From: an uncultured Comamonas sp.
Lineage (GTDB): Bacteria > Pseudomonadota > Gammaproteobacteria > Burkholderiales > Burkholderiaceae_C
Length of the DNA stretch: 64,000 bases
Reading direction: 5' to 3'
NCBI GenBank assembly: GCA_947306475.1
Contig: CAMZGS010000001.1
Location: 62,001 to 126,000, forward strand
The position numbers were made by a program, and so were the translations under genes. Shown piece by piece: positions 8,783-18,473 of this stretch. Within the stretch, counting starts at the first letter, position 1, and every line of letters begins with the position of its first letter. The notes under the pieces were generated by a model. That model saw only the letters and a program-made list of their open reading frames with translations, was not told the origin of the DNA and did no database searches.

Positions 8783-10006
8783 TCAGGTGCCCTGCCAGCG
8801 GCGCAGCACCAGGCTGGCGTTGGTGCCGCCAAAGCCAAAGCTGTTGGAGAGCACCTGGTTGAGCTGTGCCTGGCGCGTGACGGTCACCAGGGGCATGTCG
8901 CCCAGGGCGGGGTCGGGCGTTTCCACGTTCACCGAACCGGCGATGAAGCCCTTGTTCATCATGATCAGGCAGTAGATCGCCTCCTGCACGCCGGTGGCGC
9001 CCAGCGAGTGGCCGGTGAGCGATTTGGTGCTGGAAAACGGCGGCACGGTATCGCCAAAGACGGCCTGCATGGCGCGCACTTCCTGCATGTCGCCCACGGG
9101 GGTGGAGGTGCCGTGGGTGTTGATGTAGTCGATGGGGCCTTCCAGCCCTTCCATGGCCTGACGCATGCAGGCAATGGCGCCGTCGCCCGAGGGGGCCACC
9201 ATGTCCTCGCCATCGCTGGTGGCGCCAAAGCCGACCACCTCGCCCAGGATGGTGGCGCCGCGCGCCAGGGCGTGCTCCAGGCTCTCCAGCACCACCGCGC
9301 CGCCACCGCCGGCGATGACGAAGCCATCGCGGTTGGCATCGTAGGCGCGGGCGGCTTTTTCGGGCGTGGCGTTGTACTTGCTGGACATGGCGCCCATGCC
9401 GTCAAACAGCAGTGACATGCCCCAGGACAGCTCTTCGCCGCCGCCAGCAAACATCACATCCTGCATGCCCCAGGCAATCTGCTGGGCGGCAGCGCCAATG
9501 CAGTGCGCCGAGGTCGAGCACGCCGAAGTGATGGAGTAATTGATGCCCTTGACCTTGAAGTTGGTTGCCAGGCAGGCCGAGACAGTGCTGCTCATGCAAC
9601 GCGTGACCTGGTAGGGGCCGACGCGGCGGATGCCCTTTTCGCGCAGGGTGTCGGCCGCCTCGATCTGGTTGGCGGGCGAGCCACCGCCCGAGCCCATGAT
9701 CAAGCCGGTGCGCGGGTGGGAGATCTGCTCCGGCGTCAGTGCTGCTTGCTGGATGGCATCTTCCAGCGCAATCTGGGCGTACGCAGCGGCATTGCCCATG
9801 AAACGCAACTGTTTGCGGTCGATGCGCGCTTCAATATCAATAGTGGGTACGCCAGCCACCTGGCTGCGCAGACCCATTTCGGTCATTTCCGGCACGGCGC
9901 GAATGCCGCTGGTGCCGGCTCGCAAGGCTGCTTCGACGGTGGCTAAATCGTTGCCGATGCACGACACAATGCCGGCACCGGTAATGACAACGCGCCGTTG
10001 GTTCAT
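8783..10006 (-). CDS. fabB: FabB, 3-oxoacyl-ACP synthase I
   Basis: 407 aa, the usual KAS I length. It condenses malonyl-ACP with acyl-ACP and elongates the cis-3-decenoyl chain made by FabA, giving unsaturated fatty acids. The catalytic Cys lies in [20 protein letters not shown] (around residue 163); the two His are in [11 protein letters not shown] and TGHSLGATG; the C-terminus is [18 protein letters not shown]. Its ATG overlaps the fabA stop by 4 nt, so this is the fabA-fabB pair rather than fabF. Confidence 0.96.
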   Translation of the reverse strand: MNQRRVVITGAGIVSCIGNDLATVEAALRAGTSGIRAVPEMTEMGLRSQVAGVPTIDIEARIDRKQLRFMGNAAAYAQIALEDAIQQAALTPEQISHPRTGLIMGSGGGSPANQIEAADTLREKGIRRVGPYQVTRCMSSTVSACLATNFKVKGINYSITSACSTSAHCIGAAAQQIAWGMQDVMFAGGGEELSWGMSLLFDGMGAMSSKYNATPEKAARAYDANRDGFVIAGGGGAVVLESLEHALARGATILGEVVGFGATSDGEDMVAPSGDGAIACMRQAMEGLEGPIDYINTHGTSTPVGDMQEVRAMQAVFGDTVPPFSSTKSLTGHSLGATGVQEAIYCLIMMNKGFIAGSVNVETPDPALGDMPLVTVTRQAQLNQVLSNSFGFGGTNASLVLRRWQGT

Positions 10007-10527
10007 GCTTGTCCTCCAGCTTGATCGCCCTCGCGCAGGAACAGGCCCACGCGCAGGTCATTGCACACGTAAATCTCCTTGCCATCGGCCAGCAGACGCG
10101 CGTCGCCAATGGCCATGCACAGTTTGCGCTTGATGACGCGCTTGATGTCAATTTCGTACTTCACCAGCTTGACATCGGGGCCAACCTCGCCAGTGAATTT
10201 GACCTCGCCTGCACCCAGGGCGCGGCCACGGCCGGGCAGACGCAGCCAGGTCAGGTAAAAGCCGATGAGCTGCCACATGGCATCCAGCCCCAGACAGCCG
10301 GGCATGACCGGGTCGCCCTTGAAGTGGCAGTTGAAGAACCACAGGTCGGGCTTGACGTCCAGCTCGGCTTCAATGCGGCCCAGGCCGTGGGCACCGCCGT
10401 CTGCGCAGATGTGGGTGATGCGATCGAACATCAGCATCGGGGGCAGCGGCAGACGGCCACTGTCGGGGTTGAACAGCTTGCCTTCTCCAGAGGCAATCAG
10501 TTGTTCATAGGAAAAAGATTCGGCCAT
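10003..10527 (-). CDS. fabA: FabA, 3-hydroxydecanoyl-ACP dehydratase/isomerase
   Basis: 174 aa from ATG at 10527 with an ACGGAGT ribosome site upstream. FabA dehydrates 3-hydroxydecanoyl-ACP and isomerises trans-2- to cis-3-decenoyl-ACP, the branch point to unsaturated fatty acids. The active-site His is in [20 protein letters not shown] and the paired Asp in the following [10 protein letters not shown] helix, both intact. Other family blocks: [12 protein letters not shown] and GEVKFTGEV. It is the first gene of the run fabA-fabB-gmhB-plsC-ygjP on the minus strand. The 94 nt gap to lnt upstream probably holds its promoter. Confidence 0.96.
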   Translation of the reverse strand: MAESFSYEQLIASGEGKLFNPDSGRLPLPPMLMFDRITHICADGGAHGLGRIEAELDVKPDLWFFNCHFKGDPVMPGCLGLDAMWQLIGFYLTWLRLPGRGRALGAGEVKFTGEVGPDVKLVKYEIDIKRVIKRKLCMAIGDARLLADGKEIYVCNDLRVGLFLREGDQAGGQA

Positions 10528-10621
10528 GGGTGGTTTTACTCCGTAGCAGCCGGCGGGCTGCTGTGTATTGCACAGGTATCTCGATGGGGCAGCAGTGTAA
10601 ACGCTGGCTCTGTGTGCAGGA

Positions 10622-12223
10622 TTATGAAAGCGCAGAAGCTGCACGCCGTCGGCGGCGCCACAGCAGCACACCAGCTGGCAGCAGGGCCACGGCCCACAGC
10701 GGCCACAGCCCGCAGTGGGCGACCCAGTGCGTGTAGGGCGTGATCTGGGTGCGCCCCTGCACCTGGCCCAGCAGCACGCTGCGCTGGGCCGAGGGCAGGC
10801 GCTCCAGCACCTGGCCCCGGTGGTCGATGATGGCCGTGGCCCCGGTGTTGGTGGCGCGCACCATGGGGCGCTCCAGCTCCAGCGCACGCATGCGGCTGAT
10901 GTTCAGGTGTTGGTCAATGGCCACACTGTCGCCAAACCAGGCAATGTTGCTCAGGTTGACGAAGATGGTGGGCGCCTGCGCAGGGTCGCGAAAGCGCTGT
11001 GCCAGCTCCTCGCCAAACAGGTCCTCGTAGCAGATGTTGGGCGCCAGGCGCTGACCGGCCCAGTGCAGGGGGGGCTGGTGCGCATCACCACGGCTGAAGT
11101 CGCTCAGTGGAATTTCCAGCAGGCGCGTGAACCATTTGAACAGCGGCGGAATGAACTCGCCAAACGGCACCAGGTGCTGCTTGTCGTAGCGGTAGGGCTG
11201 CCCGGCATGTTCGGGCGACCAGCCCAGGGCCGAGTTGGTGTAACCCTGCACCCGGTTGCCCAGCGGAATGCCGATCAGCGCAGCCTGTTGCGCCCCCGGC
11301 TGGGTGAATCTGGCGCGCAGCTCCGCCAGATAGGTGTGCGGCAGCTGCTGCGGCAGCACCGGGATGGCGGTCTCAGGCGCCACCACCAGCTGCGCATCGG
11401 CGCTGAGCAGCTGGCTGGCGTACCACTGCAGTGCCAGCGGCAGGCCACTGCCGGGCTGGAATTTTTCATCCTGTGGGATATTGCCTTGCAGCAGGGCCAC
11501 GGACAGGGGGGGCAGGGTGTTGTCCTGCGCCCAGGCCTGGCTGCGTTGCCATTGGGCACCCGCCAGCACGGCGGCAACACCTGCTGCCAGCGCCCAGGTG
11601 CCCGGGCGGCGCAGCCAGGCGGGCTGCTGTTGCAGCAGCGCCAGTGCCATGGCCAAGGCGGCAGCACAGGCACTGATGCCGTACACCCCTACCCAGCGCG
11701 CCAGTGGCGCCAGCGGGCCGTCGATGTGGGCATAGCCGCCAGCGCCCCAGGGAAAGCCGGTCCACCACTGCCCGCGCGCCAGCTCCGCGGCCAGCCACAG
11801 GCTGGCAAAAAGTAGAGCTGTCAGCGCAGGATGGCTGGGCCTGAGCAGCACAAAACATGCACCGGCTGCGGCGTAATACAGCGCCAGAAACAACGCCAGC
11901 ACCAGCACGGCACCGGCGGCCAGCGGCGCGGCCAGTCCGCCGTAGGTGTGCATGGAAATGAACAGCCACCAGAACGTGCCCGCCAGCCAGCTGGTGGCAA
12001 AGGCCAGCCCCAGCCAGGCACCGCTGCGCCAGTGCGGCGCGCGCAGCAAGGTGGCGCACAGAAGGCCCAGGGCCGGCAGCTGCAGCCACCACAGCGCCTG
12101 GCCCTGCAGCCCGGCCACTGCCCAGGGCCAGGCCAGTGCGCCAGCGTGCAGGGCGCCCGCAGCCAGCACCAGCAGCAACCCGCTGCGTGGGGGCAGGTGG
12201 CGGGCAGAGGTGGGAAGCGTCAA
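10622..12223 (-). CDS. lnt: Lnt, apolipoprotein N-acyltransferase
   Basis: 533 aa, inner-membrane enzyme that adds the third acyl chain to lipoproteins. The first about 200 residues hold six or so hydrophobic membrane helices; the rest is the periplasmic nitrilase domain with the Glu-Lys-Cys triad: Glu about 282 in VVAPETAIP, Lys about 347 in [10 protein letters not shown], Cys about 397 in [11 protein letters not shown], and a C-terminal membrane helix. The start is TTG, overlapping the corC stop (TTGA); no ATG exists in frame until the middle of the membrane domain. The corC-lnt pairing is conserved (ybeX-lnt in E. coli). Confidence 0.95.
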   Translation of the reverse strand: MTLPTSARHLPPRSGLLLVLAAGALHAGALAWPWAVAGLQGQALWWLQLPALGLLCATLLRAPHWRSGAWLGLAFATSWLAGTFWWLFISMHTYGGLAAPLAAGAVLVLALFLALYYAAAGACFVLLRPSHPALTALLFASLWLAAELARGQWWTGFPWGAGGYAHIDGPLAPLARWVGVYGISACAAALAMALALLQQQPAWLRRPGTWALAAGVAAVLAGAQWQRSQAWAQDNTLPPLSVALLQGNIPQDEKFQPGSGLPLALQWYASQLLSADAQLVVAPETAIPVLPQQLPHTYLAELRARFTQPGAQQAALIGIPLGNRVQGYTNSALGWSPEHAGQPYRYDKQHLVPFGEFIPPLFKWFTRLLEIPLSDFSRGDAHQPPLHWAGQRLAPNICYEDLFGEELAQRFRDPAQAPTIFVNLSNIAWFGDSVAIDQHLNISRMRALELERPMVRATNTGATAIIDHRGQVLERLPSAQRSVLLGQVQGRTQITPYTHWVAHCGLWPLWAVALLPAGVLLWRRRRRAASALS

Positions 12224-13104
12224 GCCTTGCTGCCTTCTTCGTCTTGTGTGTCGTCCTGGTCCTGGCAGCGTACCTGGAACCAGCGCACGGCACCGCCCTT
12301 GGTGAGTAGCACGCGCAGCTCCACCGTGCCCAGATGCCAGACTTCGCCCCGGCGCGGGACGTGGCCCATGGCGTGCGAGACGTAGCCGCCCAGGGTGTCG
12401 AAGTCCTCCAGCGCCGAGCTGGGCAGTTGCAGATCGAAGGCGCTGATGGCGCGTGCCAGATCCAGGTCGCCAGCGACGCGGTAGCTGCCATCGGCCAGGG
12501 CGAAGATGTCGCCTTCTTCTTCCGGGATGTCGAATTCGTCCTCGATGGTGCCGACGATCTGCTCCAGCACGTCCTCCATGGTGACCAGACCGGAGATGTT
12601 GCCGAACTCGTCGATCACCATCGACAGGTGGTAGCGGTTGCTGCGAAATTCGCGCAGCAGGTCGTACAGGCCCTTGGTTTCCGGCACAAAGTTCACGGGC
12701 CGCAGCAGGGCGCGTAGGTGCAGCGTGGGCGAGCGCTGGAGCTTGAGCAGGTCCTTGGCCATGAGCACGCCGATGATGTTCTCGCGCGTGCCCTCGTACA
12801 CCGGAAAGCGCGAGTGCGCCGTGCGGATGACCTGATCGAGCAAGGCTTCAAATGGGGCGTGGATGTCGAGCACATCCATGCGTGGGGCCGGCACCATGAT
12901 GTCGCTGGCGGTGCGGTCGGCCATGCGGATCACGCCTTCCAGCATGGAGAGCGCTTCGGGGCTGATGATGGCCTTGTCCTCGGCCTCGGCCAGTGCCTGG
13001 ATGAGCTCGTCCGGGGTGTCGGGGCTGGGGTGCAGGAATTCCTGGAAGCGTTGCCAGAAAGAGCGCTTGGCATCGCGCTCGGGCGCTGAATGCGGGTCGG
13101 ACAC
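12220..13104 (-). CDS. corC: CorC/YbeX-type CBS-domain protein
   Basis: 294 aa from GTG at 13104 (VSDPHSAPERDAKRSFW); the open frame extends to 13206 but the extra residues are unlike the family. Two CBS domains (about residues 65-190: ASDIMVPAPRMDVLDI ... SRFPVYEGTRENIIGVLMAKD ... LLREFRSNRYHLSMVIDEFGNISGLVTMEDVLEQIVG) are followed by the CorC_HlyC domain (residues about 205-285, DGSYRVAGDLDLARAI). No transmembrane segment, so it is the soluble CorC type, associated with magnesium/cobalt efflux and envelope stress. Overlaps lnt by the TTGA junction, so the two are one transcript. Confidence 0.92.
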   Translation of the reverse strand: MSDPHSAPERDAKRSFWQRFQEFLHPSPDTPDELIQALAEAEDKAIISPEALSMLEGVIRMADRTASDIMVPAPRMDVLDIHAPFEALLDQVIRTAHSRFPVYEGTRENIIGVLMAKDLLKLQRSPTLHLRALLRPVNFVPETKGLYDLLREFRSNRYHLSMVIDEFGNISGLVTMEDVLEQIVGTIEDEFDIPEEEGDIFALADGSYRVAGDLDLARAISAFDLQLPSSALEDFDTLGGYVSHAMGHVPRRGEVWHLGTVELRVLLTKGGAVRWFQVRCQDQDDTQDEEGSKA

Positions 13105-13230
13105 TGTGGTCGGTGCAGAAATGCAGAAAGTGGAACACGGTGCCGAGAATAGCGGAAAGCGGGGCGGCCGGTGGCGCGAGCCCCCGCATGGCTGGCGGCG
13201 TCGCACCGCCAGCGGCGTGTCGGCTGGCCG

Positions 13231-13842
13231 TCAGATCAGGCGGCGCAGGTGCTTTTTGAGCAGGTAGTCCAGTTCGGCAAACTGGGTGTCCAGGCGCTGG
13301 GCCAGGCGGGTTTCCATGTCCGGGGCGGGCAGGCGCAGGTGCGCTTCGGCTTCGCTGCCGTGGTAAACCACGCGTGCGCCGGCGTTGCGCGCAATCTTGA
13401 GCATGGCCGAGTTCTGCGACAGGGCGTGGATGTACATGGTCTTGACGCAGCGGTTGCGTGCATGGCGCCCGGCGCGGGCAAACAGCCGCGCGCCCAGCCC
13501 CAGACCACGTGCGCTTTGCAGGACCGAGACGCCGAACTCGGCCCCGGCCTCCGGTGTGGGGCCATAGGCCAGGTGGGCCACGGCGATCAGGTCGAGGTTG
13601 CGGTTGAAGATGCCAAACACCTCATCGCGGACAAAGTCCAGCTTCTCGACGTAGCGGCGCACCTGCTCGTCGTTGGCCGCGTAGCCAAAGCGCAGGAAGC
13701 GGTCGGACTCACTCAGCTGCAGCAGGTGCGCCAGCACGCGGTCGCGGTGGCGCTGCGACAGCGGACGAATCGGCACCACCACCGGCAGCCAGCGTTGGCG
13801 GCGCAGACGTTGAACCCAGTTTTTGACAGCGGAAAAAGGCAT
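13231..13842 (-). CDS. GNAT-family N-acetyltransferase
   Basis: 203 aa. The central region shows the acetyl-CoA binding motif A of GNAT enzymes, SARGLGLGARLFARAGRHAR (about residues 108-127), preceded by the beta-strand AEFGVSVLQ and followed by MYIHALSQNSAMLKIARNAGARVVYHG, the usual motif B helix (N-x-x-M-x-x-I-A-x-x-x-G). The N-terminal LPVVVPIRPLSQRHRDRVLAHLLQLSESDRFLRFG segment resembles the acceptor-binding leader of stand-alone GNATs common in betaproteobacteria. Substrate cannot be named. Located 126 nt upstream of corC and 92 nt downstream of the Lrp-type regulator; co-transcription is possible but not shown. Confidence 0.85.
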   Translation of the reverse strand: MPFSAVKNWVQRLRRQRWLPVVVPIRPLSQRHRDRVLAHLLQLSESDRFLRFGYAANDEQVRRYVEKLDFVRDEVFGIFNRNLDLIAVAHLAYGPTPEAGAEFGVSVLQSARGLGLGARLFARAGRHARNRCVKTMYIHALSQNSAMLKIARNAGARVVYHGSEAEAHLRLPAPDMETRLAQRLDTQFAELDYLLKKHLRRLI

Positions 13843-13934
13843 GATGTGTTGCGTACAGACTCAGGGTTAACCCTGTGATTGCTGCATTGCAACACAAAGC
13901 AGAAAACCGGTTGGTTCTAGGGTTTCTACTGATA

Positions 13935-14417
13935 TCAGAGAGGCACCGATGTGGTGCCTTTGACACGGTCGAGCACAAAGCTGGTCTTGCAATCCTGTAC
14001 GCTGGGGTGCTTGAGCAGTGTCTCCATGATGAAGCGGCTGTAGTGCTGCATGTCGCTGACCACCACCTGCAGCAGGTAGTCCATCTCGCCGGTGAGGGAG
14101 GCGCACTCCACCACCTCAGGCCAGGTCTGCACGCTCTCGCAGAAGGCATCCATGGGGTTGCGCTTGTGGTCGGCGGTGTTCTTCTCCAGGCGCACGTTCA
14201 GGTAGGCGGTCAGGCCCAGGCCCACCTTGGCCGGGTCCACCAGGGCCACGTAGCGCTCGATGATGCCCATTTCCTCCAGCCGCTTGACGCGGCGCAGCAC
14301 GGCGCTGGGCGACAGGCCTACCTGCTCGCCAATCACGTCGTAAGTCTGGCGACCGTTTTCCTGCAGGCGGCGCAGGATGGCACGGTCAAGCTTGTCGATG
14401 GTCGGGGAGGCAGTCAT
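13935..14417 (-). CDS. Lrp/AsnC-family transcriptional regulator
   Basis: 160 aa from ATG at 14417 (MTASPTIDKLDRAILRRLQ); a longer frame to 14465 exists but the family begins at this point. N-terminal winged HTH: IDKLDRAILRRLQENGR ... IGEQVGLSPSAVLRRVKRLEEMGII; C-terminal RAM/AsnC ligand-binding domain from about residue 65 (LTAYLNVRLEK ... WPEVVECASLTGEMDYLLQVV). These proteins usually respond to amino acids and form octamers. It is transcribed divergently from the metallo-beta-lactamase-fold gene 178 nt away, which is a plausible target but not evidenced by a recognisable operator. Confidence 0.93.
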   Translation of the reverse strand: MTASPTIDKLDRAILRRLQENGRQTYDVIGEQVGLSPSAVLRRVKRLEEMGIIERYVALVDPAKVGLGLTAYLNVRLEKNTADHKRNPMDAFCESVQTWPEVVECASLTGEMDYLLQVVVSDMQHYSRFIMETLLKHPSVQDCKTSFVLDRVKGTTSVPL

Positions 14418-14594
14418 GAGGGTCTGTTGGCAAGACGAAACGCGGTTTTTGCGCAAGTTTCGCATGTTTTTAAGGTTTCCTGGTTTCTTCTTGCAGGTTT
14501 ATTGCGTCACAGGGAGTTTGCGCCCCGGTGCAGCGGTTGGGCATGTGGGATTACCCTTGTTGGAGTTGACGTTTACGTAAAACAGAATGACGCC

Positions 14595-15551
14595 ATGAAT
14601 GCATCTTCTCCCCCGGCCGCCTCTGCGGCTGCTGCTCCTGCCGCCGAGCTGTGGCCCGGCATGCACTTTCTGGAGCGTGGCTGGCTCTCGGCCAACAACA
14701 TCGTCTTTACGCGTGGCCGGGTCAGCGTGGTGGATACGGGCTATTGCAGCCAGGCCGCGCAGACGGTGGCGCTGCTGCAGCACACCCTGCAGGGGCAGCC
14801 GCTGCAGCACATCGTCAACACCCATCTGCACAGCGACCACTGTGGCGGCAACGCGGCCTTGCAGGCAGCCTGGCCCCAGGCCCAGACCTGGGTGCCGCCC
14901 GGGCAGGTGCAGCATGTGCACGACTGGGATCCCGATGCGCTCAGCTACACCCCCACCGGGCAGGAATGCCCGCGTTTTCGTGCCGATGGCGTGCTCCAGC
15001 CGGGCAGCACGGTGCAGCTGGGCGAGCACGAGTGGCAGATCCATGCCGCACCGGGCCACGACCCGCATGCGGTGGTGTTGTTCGAGCCGCAGCGGCGCCT
15101 GCTCATCTCGGCCGATGCGTTGTGGGAACAGGGCTTTGGCGTGGTCTTTCCCGAAGTGGAGGGGCAGCGTGCCTTTGATGAGGTGGCGGCCACGCTGGAT
15201 GTGATTGAGCAGCTGTGCCCCAGCTGCGTGCTGCCCGGCCATGGGCCCATGTTCCACGACGTGGCTGCTGCGCTGGCGGTGGCGCGCAAGCGTCTGGAGG
15301 GCTTTGTCGCCAACCCGCGGCGCCATGCGCGCTACGCGGCCAAGGTGCTGCTCAAGTACAAGATGCTGGAATGGCAGCAGGCCAGCGTGCAGCATGTGCA
15401 GGACTGGTGTTTAGCCACACCCTACATGCAGTTGCTGCGGGTGAGCTATTTCGCGCCGCTGGACAACGCTTCCCTGGTGCAGGAGCTGGTGCAGGAGCTG
15501 GTGGCCGCCAGGGCCCTGGCGGTGGAGGGAGAGCTGCTTGTCAACCTGTAG
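14595..15551 (+). CDS. Metallo-beta-lactamase-fold hydrolase
   Basis: 318 aa from ATG at 14595. The zinc site is intact: NTHLHSDHCGG (HxHxDH), a later His in AAPGHDPHAVV, Asp in LISADALWEQ, and a C-terminal His in VLPGHGPMF. After the catalytic core (about residues 25-225) comes a C-terminal helical extension of about 80 residues (RRHARYAAKVLLKYKMLEW), as in SoxH/LACTB2-like glyoxalase-II relatives. Substrate unknown. The preceding spacer is divergent with the Lrp/AsnC regulator. A very long upstream open frame in the same phase lies antisense to that regulator and is not coding. Confidence 0.87.
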   Translation: MNASSPPAASAAAAPAAELWPGMHFLERGWLSANNIVFTRGRVSVVDTGYCSQAAQTVALLQHTLQGQPLQHIVNTHLHSDHCGGNAALQAAWPQAQTWVPPGQVQHVHDWDPDALSYTPTGQECPRFRADGVLQPGSTVQLGEHEWQIHAAPGHDPHAVVLFEPQRRLLISADALWEQGFGVVFPEVEGQRAFDEVAATLDVIEQLCPSCVLPGHGPMFHDVAAALAVARKRLEGFVANPRRHARYAAKVLLKYKMLEWQQASVQHVQDWCLATPYMQLLRVSYFAPLDNASLVQELVQELVAARALAVEGELLVNL

Positions 15552-15571
15552 CATCCAGGGTGGGGGATGCT
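15550..15571 (+). terminator. Hairpin after the hydrolase gene, weak terminator candidate
   Basis: AGCATCC and GGATGCT form a 7-bp stem with an 8-nt loop that begins at the stop codon. No clear T-run follows, so termination may instead depend on the adjoining repeat copy. Confidence 0.35.
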
Positions 15572-15582
15572 CCTGAATAAAA

Positions 15583-15658
15583 AGCTGCTTGCGCTTGTCA
15601 GCTGGGGATTTCAGGATCTTTTTTATCTGAAAGTCGCAGCCATTCAGCGCAAGCAGCT
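15583..15658. repeat. Comamonad-type intergenic palindrome, copy 3 (complete)
   Basis: Arms AGCTGCTTGCGCTTGTC and AGCGCAAGCAGCT pair across about 45 nt. It lies between the convergent hydrolase and slt genes, the same setting as copy 2. The inner sequence (TTTCAGGATCTTTTTTATCTGAAA) is itself an inverted repeat, a layout also seen in copies 2, 5 and 8. Confidence 0.7.
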
Positions 15659-15687
15659 ATGAAAATCTTCTTTTCAGGTGACTTGCC

Positions 15688-17667
15688 TCAGGGCAGTTCC
15701 TTGTTGTAGGCCAGCGAGGTTTCCTTGGGTCCCACCTGTCCCAGGCGCGCGCGCAGCGACTGCGGCTGGCCGCTGATGTAGGCGGCGTAGTTGGTGGTGT
15801 TGGCCAGCACCTTCTTGACGTAGTCGCGCGTTTCGTTGAAGGGCACGTTCTCTGCCCAGATGGCCGCATCCAGCACCGGGCCGTTGCGCCAGTTGCGCGG
15901 GCGTCCGGGGCCGGCGTTGTAGCCAGCGGCGGCCAGCACCATGGAACCATCGAAGTCGTCCAGCGCCAGCTTCAGGTAGGCCGTGCCGATGGTGATGTTC
16001 ACATCGTGCTCATAAATCATGTGCGGCTGGAAGTCCTTCATGCCGATCTTCCTGGCCGTCCACTTGGCGGTGGCGGGCATGACCTGCATCAGGCCTGAGG
16101 CGCCCACGTGCGAGCGCGCATCCATGATGAAGCGGCTTTCCTGGCGGATCAGCCCGTACACGTAGGCCGGATCCAGCCCGATGCTTTGCGCGCGGGTGAT
16201 CACTTCATCCCTGAACGGCATGGGGTAGCGCTGCTTCCAGCTGGCAAAGCTGCGCGTGCGTTCGCTGGTGTTGATGCAGCGGTCCCAGACCTGCTCCTGG
16301 CAGGCCAGGGTGGCAGCGGCCAGCAGTTCGCGGTCGCTCATGCCGCCGGGCTGGTGCAGGTTGGTGGTGTAGTTCCACTCGCGCACGCCCTCGTTGCGCA
16401 GGCCGATGCGGATGGCGTGCAGCGCCCGGATCAGGCCGGGGTTGCTGCGTGCCTGGGCCAGTTCGGCCGGGCTGCTGGGCTCGGGCTCGGGCGGCGGGGT
16501 GATGCGCTGGCCCAGTGCCTCCAGCGCCAGCTGTTCGTAAAAGCCATCCACCCCGGCGATGGAGCGCAGCAGCTGCTCGGCCTGTGCCTGGGCTTCGGGC
16601 GTGTGCTCGCTGGCCTGCAGGGCGCGCGCCAGCCAGTAGGTCCAGGTGCTGTTGCGCTGGGTGGCGGGCTGCATGGCGGCAATGGCCTGGCGTACGGTAT
16701 GCCACTGTCCGGCGCGCATGGCGGCGCGTGCCATCCAGCCCAGGGTGTCGTCGTCCAGGTCGGCCGGGCGGGTGACCTGGGCAAAGTAGTCCATGGCCTC
16801 ATCGCTCAGGCGGCGGGCGGCCACCTTGCCCACGGCGCCCCAGGCCCAGTTGCGCTGTTCGTTCCTGAGCAGCTCGCCCCAACGGTCCCGCAATTGCGCG
16901 GCGGCATCCTGCGGCGCGGTGTTGGCCAGGCGCACCAGGGCGAGCACGGCCAGCTCACGCTGGGCGGCGTTGTGCACGGCCTTGGTGTTGTTCAGGTACT
17001 GCGCCGGCTTGGCAAAAATGCCGTTCAACGGCCCCATGTGCTCGGGGGCCACGATGGCCAGCGCCCCACGGGTGGCGGTCTGCTGGTTGCGCTCGGCCCC
17101 CAGGCGTGCGCGCTGCCACGCCACGTGCTCGGGCAGCGCCCCTGCGGCGTACAGCTCGCCGGCAGCGTAGGTGCAACCGTCGTCGCCATTGGGCTGGCTC
17201 AGCCACAGGCGCTCGATCTGGGCGGCCACGTCGGCCGGCTGCTGGCCCTGGATGGTGGCAATGGCCAGGTCGTAGCAGCGCAGCTGCGTGTCGTCCTGCA
17301 TGCGGAACTCTGCGTGCAGGCGGACGAACTCCGACCACTGGCGGCGCTGGCCCAGCTGCAGCAGCCAGTCGTTGCGCAGGCGGTCTTCCAGGTAGGTGCC
17401 CTTCCAGCGCTGCAGGAAGTTTTCCACCTCGGCGCTGCTGGCGGTGCGCAGGCGGGCCTTGAGCTCCCAGTACTCCGCCCATATACGCAGCGGGTGGCCC
17501 TGGGTGGCCGGCAGCAGTTGCGTCAGGGTTTTCTGGTCCCCCTTGCGTGCGGCCTGCTGCATTTGCAACAGGGCCTCGTCGCCCGAGGGCTGGGCCCATG
17601 CCACGGAAGCGCCGCCCAGCCAGGTGGCCAGGGCGCAAAGCGGTGTCAAAATCCAAAGCCGTTTCAT
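15688..17667 (-). CDS. slt: Soluble lytic murein transglycosylase (Slt-type)
   Basis: 659 aa from ATG at 17667 with a signal peptide (MKRLWILTPLCALATWLGG..ASVAWA). It cleaves the glycan strands of murein to 1,6-anhydro-muropeptides in the periplasm. A long alpha-superhelical U/L-domain of helical repeats (residues about 30-470) precedes the goose-lysozyme-like SLT domain: YGLIRQESRFIMDARSHVGASGLMQVMPATA contains the catalytic Glu (LIRQESRF) and GLMQVMPATA; then NITIGTAYLKLAL, AAAGYNAGPGR and the C-terminal IPFxETRxYVxxV-type block (VPFNETRDYVKKVLANTTNY). Divergent from the cyclo-ligase gene with only 15 nt between starts, so their promoters must overlap into each other's coding sequence. Confidence 0.95.
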   Translation of the reverse strand: MKRLWILTPLCALATWLGGASVAWAQPSGDEALLQMQQAARKGDQKTLTQLLPATQGHPLRIWAEYWELKARLRTASSAEVENFLQRWKGTYLEDRLRNDWLLQLGQRRQWSEFVRLHAEFRMQDDTQLRCYDLAIATIQGQQPADVAAQIERLWLSQPNGDDGCTYAAGELYAAGALPEHVAWQRARLGAERNQQTATRGALAIVAPEHMGPLNGIFAKPAQYLNNTKAVHNAAQRELAVLALVRLANTAPQDAAAQLRDRWGELLRNEQRNWAWGAVGKVAARRLSDEAMDYFAQVTRPADLDDDTLGWMARAAMRAGQWHTVRQAIAAMQPATQRNSTWTYWLARALQASEHTPEAQAQAEQLLRSIAGVDGFYEQLALEALGQRITPPPEPEPSSPAELAQARSNPGLIRALHAIRIGLRNEGVREWNYTTNLHQPGGMSDRELLAAATLACQEQVWDRCINTSERTRSFASWKQRYPMPFRDEVITRAQSIGLDPAYVYGLIRQESRFIMDARSHVGASGLMQVMPATAKWTARKIGMKDFQPHMIYEHDVNITIGTAYLKLALDDFDGSMVLAAAGYNAGPGRPRNWRNGPVLDAAIWAENVPFNETRDYVKKVLANTTNYAAYISGQPQSLRARLGQVGPKETSLAYNKELP

Positions 17668-17682
17668 GTTGGGGATTATGTG

Positions 17683-18258
17683 ATGGACAAAGTTGCCCTG
17701 CGTCGCACTTTGGTGCAGCAGCGCCTGCAGATGCCGGATCGCCTGGAGCGCAGCCAGGCGCTGCAAAGCGTGATGCGCATGTGGCTGGTGCGTCGGCCCG
17801 ATACGGTGATTGGCGCCTACTGGCCGATCAAGGGTGAGTTTGACCCGCTGCCCGTGCTGCACCGCTGGAAGGAGGACGGGGAACTGCTGGACAAGCCGCA
17901 GCTGCGCCGCATCGGCCTGCCGGTCATCGACAAGGCCACCAGGACCATGCGTTTTCACGTCTGGTATCCCGGCTGCCCCATGGAGGAGGATGCCTACGGT
18001 ATTCCCAAGCCCAAGGACACCGAGGTCATCGAACCAACCCTGCTGTTCGTGCCCTGCGTGGGTTATGCGGCCGGTGGCTACCGTCTGGGGTATGGCGGTG
18101 GTTTTTATGACCGCACCCTGGCGCAGTTGAAACCGCGTCCATTTACCGTGGGTTTGGGGTTTGCACCGGCATTTATCGAGGATTTTGCGCCCGAGCCCCA
18201 CGATTTACCCCTGGACGCCATTTTGAACGACTACGGCACCGTATGGCCTGTGGAGTGA
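17683..18258 (+). CDS. ygfA: 5-formyltetrahydrofolate cyclo-ligase
   Basis: 191 aa. ATP-dependent enzyme that converts 5-formyl-THF to 5,10-methenyl-THF. The family blocks are visible: the N-terminal KVALRRTLVQQRLQMP, the YWPIKGEFDPLPVL substrate loop, and the ATP-binding LLFVPCVGYAAGGYRLGYGGGFYDRTLA (P-x-x-x-x-x-x-x-G-x-R-L-G-x-G-x-G-x-Y-D-R). Start at ATG 17683; a GTG one codon earlier is possible. It is divergent from slt with 15 nt between the two start codons. In many bacteria this gene lies near 6S RNA (ssrS), but I see no convincing 6S structure here. Confidence 0.93.
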   Translation: MDKVALRRTLVQQRLQMPDRLERSQALQSVMRMWLVRRPDTVIGAYWPIKGEFDPLPVLHRWKEDGELLDKPQLRRIGLPVIDKATRTMRFHVWYPGCPMEEDAYGIPKPKDTEVIEPTLLFVPCVGYAAGGYRLGYGGGFYDRTLAQLKPRPFTVGLGFAPAFIEDFAPEPHDLPLDAILNDYGTVWPVE

Positions 18259-18473
18259 GGCATGGGGTGCAAGGGCGTCCGGCAGGGCGCCAAAGGTGCT
18301 GCAAAGGTTGCGGTATTGGGGCACTGGCTTGCACTTGGGGCGGCCTGGCACCGCTAAACTGCGTGCCCGCGATGTTTTCGTGTCTTTTGGGGGCTTCCTA
18401 GTCGTCAAGAAGTGCTGCCTTCTTCCCCCAGTTCCCTTTTTTGGCTGCCCGCCAGTCTGACAAAATCTGCACC

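Noticed and set aside
18317-18332. GGGGCACTGGCTTGCA upstream of motA, similar to a sigma-54 -24/-12 pair
   Set aside because: The GG-GC spacing is one base short and the -24 context does not fit when shifted.
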